Shown here piece after piece: positions 10,200 through 21,532 of a stretch of 64,000 nt of DNA. A program made the position numbers and the translations under genes. The stretch is from positions 186,001-250,000 of the forward strand of contig JAWZYV010019958.1 of the NCBI GenBank assembly GCA_038373885.1, read 5' to 3'. The notes under the pieces were generated by a model. It did not search any database. It was not told the DNA's origin and saw only the letters and a program-made list of their open reading frames with translations. The DNA comes from Cheiracanthium punctorium (lineage: Eukaryota > Arthropoda > Arachnida > Araneae > Cheiracanthiidae). Positions within the stretch are counted from its first letter, which is position 1, and each line of letters begins with the position of its first letter.

Positions 10200-11882
10200 A
10201 ATGTATTAGTTATATGCAGCTGCAAATGAGCTGATTGAAAATCCGGGATAGATTGATATATTTCCTGTTTATAACAAGAATATTTTATATAGAAATATTT
10301 TTTACTATGGACGTTTATTGAGATTTAAAAATCATTTATTTAGTTTTCTTTTCAGTATCTTCCTTAAGATATATTTATTGTAGAATAAGACTTATTGTAG
10401 TAGCAGATACGGGCCTGGATTAAAAAAAAAAAAAATCTTATCTGGTTGAGATAATCGCCAGACAAACCTGTACATAAGCATCTATCTACAGAGATAATTA
10501 TATTGAAGAATTATTAATTAACTCGGGAAATTAATACTGAATAGCATCTTTACACATATATTTAAGGATATTTTTGTGAAATTACTAATTAAGTAATATT
10601 ATAATTAGAATTAACAATTAGAATCTTATTTATAGTAATTATTAGTACTTGGAATATTATTTCTAATTATAATTAATAATTATAAAAATTTTAAATTTAA
10701 AATTAATTAATAATTAAAATATTTCTAATTACAATTAATAATTAGAATATTAATTAGTTGGACAAAACTCTCTGTGCCCCTCCCGAAACAAAATCCTGGC
10801 TACGCCAGTGTCCATAACTGTAACGAAACAGACGGATTCTTCCAAACCTCATCAAAACGATACCATTCGGCTCGGCACAAACGAATTGCAACCAGAACAT
10901 ACTACTACTCAAATACCGAAACTGATTTTTCCCTTCAAACAGCGAGAATCCATAATACTTCCGGTATCTAGTAACGGAACGGAACATACTATTACTCAAA
11001 TACCGAAATTCATTTTCTCCCTCCGGAGTCTTGTATTCGAAGTTCGAACCTGGTCGATCCGAAATGCACACTCAAAAGTCATTTTCCTCCTTGAAACCGC
11101 GATCTGATATCCAGTAACAAACAGAAGATATTAGTAGTCGATTACTGGAACCCGTTTCCCCCCCTAGTTCGCCTCGCCTGGAAGTCTGTATTCGAAGTTC
11201 GAAGCTGCTCGATCCGAAACGAGTAACGATATCAACCGAAAAGTAACAATTCGTTACTTCGAGTCTGAGTGATTATCCGTATCTTAGTACCGAATACATG
11301 CGGTTTGCTTCAGCTCTAGCTAGGAGCCCCCATCCCCCCCTCCCAAAAGAGAAGCTAAGATAAGATTGCTAAAGGGTAATGTTCTGCTTTATTGTACACT
11401 TTAAATATACCTAAAATGATCAATTTTATAATTTAGCCTCTTCCAAAAGCATGCATATTGTTTAGACTAAAATTTTGATTTATGGTACATTTTAATTGGG
11501 TGAAATAATCTTTTTTAAAATTTAGCCCCGCCCCCCAAAAAATTTCTGGATCCAACACTGCATCTTACGTAGATAAATACACCATAGATAATTTATAGAG
11601 ATGCATCCGCCCCCCCCCCCCACCCTTCTCTCTCCTGGGTCTACAAAGACCACTCACTGCCCCTATGAACACATAGACACATTTTTAGAGAAATCAAAAA
11701 CTTTTTTCAGGAATTCGTTTAGCTGGAATCATGTTTTAATTTTATGATGAATTCCTCTTATGATAAAAGCAAATTTAACATGAAAACAAAAATTTTTTTC
11801 TATGAAATATTTTAATTTTGAGAAAAATCTTGGGGGATGCATATGCCCCTTTTCACCCTTTGAGTACGCCACAGAATAACAT

Positions 11883-12365
11883 ACAAAAATGTTGTAGTAA
11901 TCGATGCGTATTTACGTAAGTTAGACCATGGGCGGACAGGAGAACAGACAGAAAAACCGAACTCATAAACATTTTTCAACCTTGGAAAGTGTTAAAAAAT
12001 TAGAAATAAGAAAAGTTTTTTTAAATCATAAATTTATTGATTTCATGTTTATTTATTTATTTTTTTAAATATGCATTTCACGTTTGTGTTTCATAACCGA
12101 GGTATGTAAATTATTTATTTACATAAATGTTTTTGAAATATTGAAATACAATAACTTTGCTTACATGGCAACTGCGGAATGGAATTATATTAATGTATCT
12201 CGTAAAATCATGCACGTTCATCCATTCACATAATAGCAGAACAGCAGTGTACTAAACAGGAAAAAAAAAAAACTTAATGGAATTTTTAAAACTTATTAAC
12301 ATAATTCTGGTGTCACAAGTGACAAAATTTAACATTGAAAGCTGCAAAATCTTTCAAAAATATAA
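11883..12365. other. intergenic DNA, no gene seen
   Basis: AT-rich unassigned sequence between the transposon nest and a hAT MITE. No coding features. Confidence 0.5.
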
Positions 12366-12373
12366 CTCAGAAT

Positions 12374-12805
12374 CATAGGCGCACCCACGAAGGGGGCTAT
12401 GGGGGCTGAAGCCCCCCCTAAAGGTGGGAAATTAGAAGTGAAAAGTATTGAAAATTATCACTAATGAATTAAATGTTTTCTTTTTAAAAATTGTCTTCAA
12501 TTTTTTTCTAAAATACTTTTTACCAAAAAAAAGATGTTAGTTTTTAAATAAAAACTTACATTTAGAGCATGAAACACGGTTAAACTTGGTTACAACATCA
12601 CTGAAAAGATCATATAATTATTTGATTCTAAAATGAGTTACATTGCTCGTGGGGTTGTGTTCTACGGGCAAGTCGACTGGCACAGAATATTTTGACGTTA
12701 TAAGAGAATTATAATTATAATTGAGGTCACTATAACCGAGGTTAGCAGTATTTGTAGCCTAGCCCTCCCCCCCCCCCCTAAACTGAAATCCTGGGTGCGC
12801 CACTG
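12374..12805 (-). mobile_element. hAT-type MITE, family E copy 1
   Basis: Ends CATAGGCGCACCCACG and (right end inverted) CAGTGGCGCACCCAGG are flanked by perfect 8-bp TSDs CTCAGAAT (12366-12373, 12806-12813). Orientation is opposite to copies at 15606, 39915, 45959 and 57715. A short host block ending in ATAACTCAGAAT is also repeated about 70 bp downstream (12842-12871). Confidence 0.85.
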
Positions 12806-13460
12806 CTCAGAATACACAGCAATTTTGTAAACGCATTATACACAGCAAAATCTTTCAAAAATATAACTCAGAATATCTAGAGACCCTTTTTTGATGACAG
12901 CTTACAAAATGCGTTTACAAAACATACGAATAAGCAATTCTCTGCCGCTAATTTTGGTCATCAGCTTCTAAAGTACATGAATAGCAAGCTTGGGACACAA
13001 AGCCAGAAACGCAACCCACCTGTATGTGATTTATCTACGTAAACATCTGTAGTCCCAGATGTGGTATTTCCTCAGGGACATCTATACCAAAGGACCTAGT
13101 ACCAATTAGCATAGTTCAATCCATCTCCTGTGATTCTTGGTTATCACCCCCCACCTTCCTTCCTTGTTCATGTTTGCCATGTGCACACAAACCATTAGTC
13201 TTCTTTTGTTCAACAACGGTATTTTTAAACCCTGGGCGAAGGAAGACCCTGCTTGAGGAGCTGCTTTCCGGACCAGCCAGAGCCAGTTCCGTCCAGTCCA
13301 GGTAGTGTGACATATCAGTTCGGACTTTTGGACGAGTCTCTCCTGCGTTTGTGTCACCTTTGCAGCACTTCGCATTCGTCTGTAAGTAAAAAACAACTTA
13401 CTTTTTTAGGTTATAAGTTATTTTCTTTTACAAAATTATCAATAACTTTTCCTTAACCCT

Positions 13461-13868
13461 TTAAGGGTGTATTTCGAAAAAAAAAGGAACTCCGTTTTTA
13501 GCCTTGGTACACAAATTGAAATAAACGAATAGCACCAGGGTCTCCAAAAAATTCCAGATTGTTCTTCATAAGCTGCTTGACACACTGCGATAAGCGAAAA
13601 AGCTGTGGCTTTTGTGAAATTTTCAGAAGCAATTCTTAAACATGGATCTGAGCTGCAAGATTTTTCGAAGAGTGACGCGTTTTGCGAAAATGTCCGATTT
13701 TTAAGAATTTTTTCTAAAAGTTTTGAAACGGATACAGATGGATCGTTTATTTCAGTATGTAGTACAGCTTGTCAAGAGACAGTTTCAAAATTTTGAAGTG
13801 TCTGGCATAATTAGTTTATTTGTACTTATGCACCAAAACCACATGATTTTTTCGAACAACACCGTTAA
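13461..13868 (+). mobile_element. TTAA-flanked MITE, family B copy 1
   Basis: Runs from TTAAGGGTGTATTTCGAAAA to ...AACACCGTTAA. The inverted ends TTAAGGNTGTTNTTCGAAAA / TTAACGGTGTTNTTCGAAAA and the TTAA boundaries fit a piggyBac-type element. It is about 407 bp in intact copies and carries no transposase. A 63-codon open frame recurs in several copies but is a by-product of shared sequence. The TTAA at its right end is also the left boundary of the family A copy that follows. Confidence 0.85.
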
Positions 13869-14377
13869 CGTGCAGTGTTCCCGCTCTGGGAACACTAAAC
13901 TCTGACGTTTTGACTGTTGCCAGTCACGAAGAATAGATTGGATTTCTATAAAAATAGTGGCGGGTGACAGAGCTCCACGGGAATCCTTTACTTTTCAGCA
14001 CGTCATTTCATCGTCAAAAAAGGGTCACGATTATTTTTAAACAGCACTGACATCTGCTGAAAAAAATGGAAGAATGCGAGAACAGCTGGATGGATGGCCC
14101 AATGCTGAAATAAGGGCAGCCGTTGTCATCGTTCGACTTAACGACCAGAAAGAGGGCGGACGATCGAAACGTTCATCGCGTGCCACAGAGCCAGAGACCC
14201 TTTTTTGGCGCAGCTGGCTGTGCGACACTGCCAGCTGTCATCAAAAAAGGGTCTCTAGATATGTGGCACGCGATGAATGTTTCGATCGTCCGCCCTCTTG
14301 CTGTTAGTTAAGTCAAGCGATGGAAACGGCTGCCCTTTTTTCAGCATTGGGAAAAGGGTTGCGCCTCAAAGGGTTAA
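13865..14377 (+). mobile_element. TTAA foldback MITE, family A copy 1
   Basis: Member of the family whose complete copies run TTAACCCTTTAACGCGCAG ... CGCCTCAAAGGGTTAA. The left end here has lost 8 bp (CCCTTTAA), as if the outer TTAA had been exchanged for the internal TTAA in the element's own end. The right half (after about 14220) is an inverted copy of the middle, so the transcript would fold into a long hairpin. No coding capacity. Confidence 0.85.
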
Positions 14378-15119
14378 AAGTTTCGCTTTTTCACAATTAT
14401 GAATTTCGTTCTAAAGCCAGTGGCTGATGTACTGTTATGCTCTCCGTGGCCTAGTGACTGAAATGCGTACGACATAACAGAGAATTTTCGAATTTGTATT
14501 ATTATTATTATTATTTGCTCATTTTATAAGTCAAGCGATTAGGATTTCCACAGCGTTTCATTTTTGTTTCTACGATAACTTGAAGCTAAGACATACAAAA
14601 AATAATGAACCGGAAGAGAGAATAGTGTGTTGTGCAGTATCAAAATCTTTTATTGGTTTTATGGCTATTTTTTTTTTCATCAAAAAATGCTTCTTTTGTT
14701 TGGAAAAAAAAAATGCTGCGTTTTTATATAAAAATTGAAATATTTTCATAAGTATTAAAATTTCTGCAAATATTTTGGTTTACAACACAGATAAGTATGT
14801 TAGTTGATTCTTATATATAAATATTATTTTAAAATATTTATTCGAAGTCGTCACGGGAGGTGTGACGTAAATGCAATTTATTAGCATAATTTGCTGATAT
14901 TTCAAAGTGCCTAAATTTGCTAATATTTCGATGTTTACATCGAATTTCATAAAAATTGCATTAAGCTTAGCCTTTTTAACGCCACTTTAATTAATTAAAA
15001 ATATGGATTTTTCCTTAAAATGTTACTTTTAAGTCATACTTTAAGCACATTTTATCAATTCCATCATTATTAATATAATTTTTTGTAACCCCCGTAAAAG
15101 AACTTTAAATATTACTTCC
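14378..15119. other. intergenic DNA, no gene seen
   Basis: AT-rich sequence with an (ATT)n patch near 14496-14514. No exon-like structure recognised. Confidence 0.5.
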
Positions 15120-15162
15120 ATATATCGCGCTTGTCCGGAGACAAGTAAAATGCGCGATATAT
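15120..15162. repeat. nested double hairpin
   Basis: ATATATCGCGC (15120-15130) is the exact inverse of GCGCGATATAT (15152-15162). Between them, CTTGTC (15130-15135) pairs with GACAAG (15140-15145) around CGGA. This is a compact two-tier stem in otherwise AT-rich DNA. Confidence 0.75.
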
Positions 15163-15170
15163 CTAGCGGA

Positions 15171-15200
15171 TGTGTGTGTGTGTGTGGGGGGGGGGGGGTG
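15171..15200. repeat. (TG)n followed by G run
   Basis: A TG microsatellite runs directly into a long G homopolymer. Confidence 0.85.
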
Positions 15201-15605
15201 TAGAGGTACGTGACGGGTGATAGGATGAAATTTGACTTTTAGGATCCTAAACTTTAATAAAATGAATAGTATAAGTACTGTAGTAAAGTATAATTATTTA
15301 AACAACAAACATAGAAGTTTCATTTATTTTTTATTACAAATTTGCGTACAAATACTCATTTTATTTCCTGCCGAAGAAACTCAAGTCATTCCGATTTGAT
15401 ATTTCCCTTTAACTTGTTTTTTTCGAGAAAAGATCAGTGGGAGATAATGAATTGCATCTCTTTTTATAGGATTAGAATTGAGCTTTCCCAAATGGACTCT
15501 ATGCTTCTCGTGCAAAGTAACCAAGCGAAAAAGTACAGAGAAAAAGAACTGTGAGACATAGAAAAAGCGCTATATCCGAATGCGCTGTATAACGAGGGGT
15601 TACTG

Positions 15606-16024
15606 CAGTGGCGCACCCAGGATTTTAGTTTAGGGGGGGAGGGGGCTGAGTTGAAAATACTGCTGAACTCGGTTATAGTGAGATCGATCATATTTACAAC
15701 CCTCTTATAACGTCAAAATATTCTGTACCACTGGATTTGCCTATACAACACAAGCCCACAAGCAAAAACTCATTATAGAGTCATAAATAATTATCTGATC
15801 TTTTCAGTGATATTGTAACCGACTAACTCTCTGTAATTATTTATTTAAAAACTAACATCTTTTTAGGTAAAAATTATTTAGAAATAATTTGAAGACAATA
15901 AATAATAATAGTAATAATTCATTAGTGACAATTTTCATTTTTTTAAAGTTTTTCACTTCTAACTGTCCACCTTTAGGGGGGGCTTGAGCCCCCATAGCCC
16001 CCCCCCTCCGTGTGTGCGCCTATG
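15606..16024 (+). mobile_element. hAT-type MITE, family E copy 2
   Basis: From CAGTGGCGCACCCAGG to TGTGTGCGCCTATG, flanked by perfect 8-bp TSDs GGTTACTG (15598-15605, 16025-16032). Both subterminal regions have G/C runs (GGGGGGG near the left, AGCCCCCATAGCCCCCC near the right). Non-coding. Confidence 0.85.
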
Positions 16025-16032
16025 GGTTACTG

Positions 16033-16545
16033 TATTAGCTTTAAAATGCAATTTTCGGTTTAAAAATATAATCTTAAAAGGGGGGGGGGTCCAAAAACCG
16101 CCCCGGGCTTCAGTTAAAGTGAGTCCGCCTCTGAAGTTCTGTTTTGACAGGATAAACCCATTCAGGTTCCATCTTGAGAACACCCAAGGAATTGTTGGTG
16201 CATTATCTCTTGAAAAGGTGTGAAGGGTAGTCGTCGTTATCCCTAGGCTATATAGCAACCTGTCGCAGTAGGAACATGTGGATCATTCCCCCCCCCCCCC
16301 CTCCCTTCCGTTTCTATAGATCCCCGTCGCTGTGGGTGGGTAGAAACGTGTTTATGTTTAATAGAGATGAATGTCAACCATCCTAGGCCAATAGATTTGC
16401 AGAGTGAGTCGACTTGATAAATTGGGTTCCAGTGATAGTACAGTTTAGTACTCTAGTAGAGAGAGGTTAGTGCCAGAGTTGCTTCAGTTCCTCAGACATT
16501 CTAACCTGTGTATGTATCTTGTTCTTTTAATGTTTCCCGTTTGAT
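16033..16545. other. intergenic DNA with G and C runs
   Basis: Contains G- and C-runs near 16080 and 16288 and an otherwise complex stretch near 16310-16540. No gene, terminus or repeat recognised. Confidence 0.4.
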
Positions 16546-16723
16546 TTAACCCTCCAGGACATAAGTCTGGTAATTGCTTGTTTTGATGCTTTAGTGTAAA
16601 TTTAAGAGCTATTTAGTAAACCGCAAATGCCAAGTAGTTTTAAAAATACTGGAGGGAAAAAAAAAAAAAAAAATGGCGGGCCTGACAGACTTTCTAAGAT
16701 TAGCGCGCGTCCTGGAGGGTTAA
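16546..16723. mobile_element. TTAA-flanked MITE, family T
   Basis: Begins TTAACCCTCCAGGAC and ends GTCCTGGAGGGTTAA: an 11-bp perfect inverted repeat inside TTAA at both ends, total 178 bp. An A-rich run lies inside. Fits a small piggyBac-type MITE; a single copy in the window. Confidence 0.8.
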
Positions 16724-18307
16724 ATGTTGTTTTCTTTTATAAAATACACCTAAAATTCTAATTTTGCATTGAAAAATTATTTTTTGCTTAAAAACAAATT
16801 GTAGGTAGAAACTGCACATAATGGCATAAATATTGATAAATGGAAGATAAATAACATACATTATATTAGTTATTGCTAATATTTGGAGTTTGTTTACCAC
16901 GAAAAAGGAAAATACTAATATTTTAAAAAGAATTGACTACTTTAATAGCTTATTTTTTTTAATACCTTCAATAAAATCCCTCTCACCTGAAATAAATTAT
17001 GTATATAGGTAGTATTTTTTTTTTTCACCATCATGCAACAGAAACTCCATCGTAAATTTGGCGCACATATTGAGGGAAAAGTATTAACATTTCAAAATAA
17101 ATAAATGAATAAATAAACCTTTTAATTTGAAATTATGTATAAAAATATTTTTTTAGTTTTTAAGAATTTTTTAACTGTCACGATCATGTTATATGCCTGA
17201 TGAAAAAGCAGCAAAATAAAGACAAAATAGCATAAATTTAAGGGAACAGCTTACCCCAAATTTGGTTAAAAAATGGATTTTCTTTTTTAAATGTTAAATG
17301 AAATTCTGTTAAATTATGAATATTTTGACACCTCACTTTTAATCAACACCAATAATATCACCAGATAGAGTAAATTTTCTTAATACACAATTTAGCGTGA
17401 AAAAAAACTTCCTAAAAAGTGCAGAAAATACAATGACGTTAAAAGGGATAAAAATAAACCTGCATATTTTTAAATGATAAAACATATTTTAAATTCTGTC
17501 GGAGAGTAATGAATGGGTAAGTTATGTTTTTCAAGTACAGCGATGACTATTTCTGATTTTCATGCTTAAAGACAGAATTTTTTTATTTATTTTTGAAAAA
17601 GTATATTACATTTATGAAACATTTAATGTTTTAATTCATGTGGCAGATAGTGTTTCACATTTAATTTACTTAAATTTTCTTTTCCAAGTACATTTTAATC
17701 TAAAATCTGCCTTTCTCAATCATTTTCTATCATTTACAGGTATTTGTTTATTAACATCATTAAGTACTTTTTATAAATGATATGCACCTAAAATGTTTTA
17801 AATATCCTTACATTTATACAGTTCGCAATACTGTATGTGTAATATGCACAGGGTTGTTTGTTTTAAAGGGTGCTTTTTTGGGAAACTCTTTAAATGTCTT
17901 TTTCTCAATGTTCACATTTTCTTCAATTTCATGTTTTAAAAATTCGATGGCTTTTTTGTATTTGAGATAAAGATTAAAAATTTTTTGTACATGTTCTTAA
18001 GTATGTATCTGATAAGTTTGCTCATAGAATTAGCCTTCAGTTTATTTTTTTTCTCCAGGAATTATGTTATTTTTTATTGTTTTATACTATGTATATCAGT
18101 AGAATGATTACATTAAACGTAATATTAGGCGTATCTGAAAATCTGTGCAAGTCTTGTGTAATATATAGTATTTCAAAATCTTTTTTTTTTTTAAGCGGAC
18201 AAAAGTCTTTTTTTTAAGTAAGATTTTTATTTTTATTATTTTAATTTTACTTTTAGCTGAACATAAAAATGCGTTCATCATTTTTACCATATTTTTTTAA
18301 AATGAAA
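16724..18307. other. AT-rich intergenic DNA, no gene seen
   Basis: Very AT-rich, with homopolymers. Open frames of 60-73 codons (16700, 17562, 17782, 18108) are composed of low-complexity residues and show no splice context. Confidence 0.55.
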
Positions 18308-18309
18308 TA

Positions 18310-19239
18310 GAGGAGAGGAGGTGATTATGGAATACCATTTACATTTCTAACTGTAACTTCATAGATTTTTAAATAAAATCCCCCAAAACAGCATGAGTAC
18401 ATGCTATAATGAATCGTAATGAAATGTCCATTGCAAAGAAATACACAATTTATTTTGTTGTTATAGAAAAAAATATTTAAAAAAAAAGTTACGAATGGAG
18501 TATAATATGGAATCGTCGGGTCATATGGAATAGATGGTTTAAACCGATGAAAAGCAATTCATATTGCTTCATATATAGTTATTTGTTACTATAAAACAAA
18601 TTTTTATGTTTTGTAGTTCAAATCATTATATTGGAGTCATTTCTGCTTCGAGTCGATTTAGAAAAGTTGTAGATATAATTTTCTTTCTTTGCTCCGGTAC
18701 AGTCATGGTGAGATCACAGAGAACAGCTGGATCTTTGAATCCAAACTTATCGTCGTTGATCATTAGAGAATTTTTCGTGACAAAAGATGCATTCAGCGTC
18801 TTTGTTTTCCGGTTCTTGAGTGGATGACATGAAACCCATTACAATATTACCCAGTATTCCATAATACCCGACACGCCGTCTCGGGAAACGAACCTTTAAA
18901 ACTAATTGGCAAAACACTGTCATCTAAAAAATAACCACAGTTCAACAAACTACCATTCTCTTAGTGTACATTATGCGTAACATCCATGTTCATGTCACGT
19001 GCTTACTAGTAAGTTAAAATATTTGAAAACTTATCTACAAAAACTCTTGAAAATCACAAAACACACGTTGTTCTGTAGCGAGTGGTACGGCAACAGACAG
19101 CGGTCAACTCTTACTACATTGTAAGAAGGGAATCTTTCTTGAGTTGTTCATGGTATTCCCTTGTGGCAATAGCAACTAACAGAGCCAAAAACTCGGTATT
19201 CCATATTTCCCGACTATTCCATAATCACCTCCTCTCCTC
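18310..19239 (-). mobile_element. pogo-like element, internally deleted
   Basis: Perfect terminal inverted repeats of about 24 bp starting GAGGAGAGGAGGTGATTATG, flanked by TA on both sides (18308-18309, 19240-19241). The motif TATTCCATA with a CCCGAC neighbour recurs inside both ends. The minus strand retains the 3' end of a transposase gene (separate entry). Total 930 bp, so most of the coding region is missing. Confidence 0.75.
18618..18833 (-). pseudogene. C-terminal zinc-finger tail of pogo-type transposase
   Basis: Minus-strand reading gives DAECIFCHEKFSNDQRR, then after a stop WIQRSSCSL, a second stop, HHDCTGAKKENYIYNFSKS and a terminal stop at 18618-18620. The spacing CxxC ... W-Q-xxC ... 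H-xC ... Y matches the cysteine-rich tail found at the C-terminus of many insect pogo/jerky-like (DDE_1) transposases, but two internal stops and lost cysteines make it dead. Assignment rests on the motif pattern. Confidence 0.6.
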
Positions 19240-19241
19240 TA

Positions 19242-20790
19242 CATTTTGAAATGGTAGACTATCCCCTTAAACTCTTTAGGTCAATTACACTATAGAATGC
19301 AACTTAATTTACAGCCAAAAGTATGGATAATCTAATTGATATAAAATGCTTTGCGTTACAGCGCCTTAAAGGTTATTACATCATGCAGAATTTCCTACTT
19401 GTACCAAATCAAAAATATTCATAACTTTAGAACGAATCGTAGAAAAAAAAAAGGAAATTAAACTTGGCAGTTTTCGAATTAAAAGTAATATTTAGTTCTA
19501 AGCATGACCCGAATGCCTCATTGTGTTTGTGAACCATCCCTGCAGCGTTTGGAATAAAACCATTTTTATTTATTTTTTTATTTTTTTTACCTCGTTTACG
19601 AGGGGGGGGGGTGCTCAGGGAGCTGCAGCCATCCCACCCCCCACCCCCAGCCAAATCTGACCCTTTACCTAGCTTACAATTTAATATTTAGCTTGCAATT
19701 GAAACTTAGTATAGAATTTGATTCACAGCCCCACCCCCACCCCCCTCCTCTTGAAATAAAATTCTGATTGCGCCACTGCTTCGGCGCAAACCGCGCCTTT
19801 CTCAAAATGTTCTTTCTAGTTCAGGTGGGGAAGTAGAATATGTGACAGAAAAAATAAAGAGAAAGAAAAAAATCTATTCCGTGCTCCCCCTCCCCCTTCA
19901 AAAAGATTTGTAAACATGTTCGATTTGTAAACGTCCCTTCATAGGGGGTAATACACTGGTCGCCCATTTGGTATCACCATAATAAAATGGCTTCCGGCAA
20001 TTGTAGTGGACAATGCCTAATCGGCAAGTGCCCGCCCGTTAAAAATATATATATATATATGGGTTGGGGGAGAAGATACCCATCGCAGTGTTTGCTAAAG
20101 AGTTACTATAACATCCAATTTACAGTTACTAAATTAAAGTAACTTTTTTTTATTATTATTATTGGATAAACGATAAAATGTAGAAATTTAAATAATTGCT
20201 TCAATTTTCCTTTCAAAAATTTAAACGCAAACTAAAATGGATATTTAATTATTTACATTGTCACCTTATTAGCTTTGGTTTTAGTAATAATGATGAAATG
20301 GAACCGGACAATGTTGGAAGGCATTCAAGAATGTTAAATATCATATATTAAAATTATGATATGTTTGTAAATGACATAAAATGCATTACCTAAATAATTA
20401 CCTCTATAATTAATTTTTATTGTCAGTTACCGATTCACGGAGTTAGGCTTCAAAGAAATAGAAATGTATGAAATTTGAACTGTAACCAGCCACTGAAATA
20501 CCATATTCTTTTAGTCACTGTCAATAAAATCTCCCCCGTAAGTAATTAAATAGCTTCAAAATTTGGATACTGTTGCCACAGAATGGAATTGGATGAGCAT
20601 CTAAATATAGATTTAAAAATACATTATGGTTTATTTTTAATCTTAAAGAGAAAATAACAAGATTATAAATACCACAGTTTTTTAAAAAAATGTAAATAAA
20701 TAAAAACAAAGTTAAAAAACAATAGCAGTAAAGCGCGTCCTGAAATCCCCGAAGCTTTTATTGTGATCAGTTCTTAAAATAAAATGCGAC
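19242..20790. other. intergenic DNA, no gene seen
   Basis: AT-rich with C-rich patches. Includes an (AT)n run near 20047-20060. A minus-strand open frame at 19427-19654 is low complexity. Confidence 0.5.
19726..19778 (-). mobile_element. right end of a hAT-type MITE (fragment)
   Basis: A C-rich run followed by TTCTGATTGCGCCACTG, the same terminal layout as the MITE ending at 5987 and the family E ends. No left partner or TSD was found, so it is a solo end. Confidence 0.4.
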
Positions 20791-21198
20791 TTAACCCTTT
20801 AACGCGCAGTGCTCTCGCTCTGGGAACACCCAACTCTGACGTTTTGACTGTTGTCAGTCACGAAGAATGGATTTGATTTCTAAGAAAATAGTTGCGGGTG
20901 ACATAACTCCACGAGAATCCTTTACATTTTAGCACGTCCTTTCCCGTATAAAAAAATGGTCACGATTCTTTTTAACAGCACTGGCATCTGCTGAAAAATG
21001 GAAGAATGCGAGAACAGCTGGATAGATGGCCGAATGCTGAAATAAGGGCAGCCGTTGACATCTCTTTGATTTAACTACCAGCAAGAGGGCGGACGATCGA
21101 AACGTTCATCGCGTGCCACAGATCTAGACCCTGTGTTGACGACAGCTGGCTGTGGCCCCGCACAGGCAGCGGTTTTTTCAGCATTGGGAAAGGGTTAA
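20791..21198 (+). mobile_element. TTAA MITE, family A copy 2
   Basis: Starts with the intact end TTAACCCTTTAACGCGCAG and ends at AAAGGGTTAA. Most of the right inverted arm is missing: the sequence jumps from the central GGCTGTGG region to the terminal block, so this copy cannot form the long hairpin. Confidence 0.8.
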
Positions 21199-21358
21199 AA
21201 ATTTAGCGCAATATTGCACAACTTTAGCAACAGATATTTTTGCATCGCCACATAAAACTTAAAAATATCCATTCCATGAAAAGCAGCATTCTATGGAATT
21301 TTATGGAGTGCCTGTACTTACAGAACGCAATCAGTTTATTTTTAACTGTGCTCACACC

Positions 21359-21532
21359 CGGGGTCTAATGATCGCATGGGCAAATTGGGACTTTGCCCAG
21401 GGCCCCCAATTTCAAATGTCGTTCTGAAATAGTTTTTTTTATTTCAAAATTTTATGAAAAATAAAACACTTCATTGATGGGGACCCCAAATTCATCGATG
21501 CCCGGGCCCCTGTTGGTCATAATCGGGCCCTG
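21359..21532. mobile_element. short hAT-type MITE, family R
   Basis: Starts CGGGGTCTAATGATCGC and ends ATAATCGGGCCCTG. Flanks CTCACACC (21351-21358) and TTCACACC (21533-21540) match 7 of 8. The termini resemble those of the element at 26834-27378. Confidence 0.6.

Larger units (their letters stand above)
6204..10810. mobile_element. hAT-type element, nest level 4
   Basis: Perfect 16-bp terminal inverted repeats CACTGGCGTAGCCAGG are flanked by perfect 8-bp TSDs TCCATAAC (6196-6203 and 10811-10818). Next to the left end lie G/C runs like those in related short copies at 27443 and 30158. After removal of the mariner at 8932-10199, about 3.3 kb remains, including a tandem array at 8240-8670 and motif clusters at 7188-7297 and 7661-7930 that may mark further insertions. 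No transposase was recognised. Confidence 0.75.
4716..11318. mobile_element. hAT-type element with GTTACT repeats, nest level 3
   Basis: The left end TAGTGCTGTAAAAG and the reverse complement of the right end, TAGAGCTGAAGC, are imperfect inverted repeats. They are flanked by the perfect 8-bp duplication GCTAGGAG (4708-4715 and 11319-11326). Its subterminal DNA is packed with the motif TCGTTACT or its complement: several copies in 4730-4815 and several near 10970-11260. Reiterated subterminal motifs are transposase-binding arrays in characterised hAT elements. The right arm also has internal repeats of about 90 bp (10895, 10982) and of a segment centred on GTATTCGAAGTTCGAA (near 11030 and 11185). 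No intact transposase was found. Confidence 0.7.
4686..11560. mobile_element. hAT-type MITE, nest level 2
   Basis: Inverted termini CAGTAACGGATCCAG and, from the right end, CAGTGTTGGATCCAG are flanked by perfect 8-bp duplications CATCTTAC (4678-4685 and 11561-11568). Its own sequence is only about 0.26 kb (4686-4715 plus 11327-11560); a larger element split it. It carries no coding capacity. The matching TSDs almost 6.9 kb apart show that the intervening DNA arrived later. Confidence 0.75.
3375..11874. mobile_element. hAT-type element, outermost level of a nest
   Basis: The left terminus CAGTGGCGTACCC and the right terminus, whose reverse complement is CTGTGGCGTACTC, form inverted ends. Both are abutted by the same 8-bp direct repeat AATAACAT (3367-3374 and 11875-11882). 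An 8-bp TSD with CA-starting ends is typical of hAT elements. Only about 1.6 kb belongs to this element (3375-4677 and 11569-11874); the rest is later insertions. No transposase was recognised, so it is non-autonomous. Both inner edges have G- or C-runs. Confidence 0.72.

Noticed and set aside
13605..13796. Conserved 63-codon frame MAFVKFSE..KILKHG repeated at 13605, 23516, 31814 and 41791
   Set aside because: It lies wholly inside the non-coding family B MITE. Its conservation follows from the shared DNA, and copies 3 and 6 lack it. No start context or domain supports translation.
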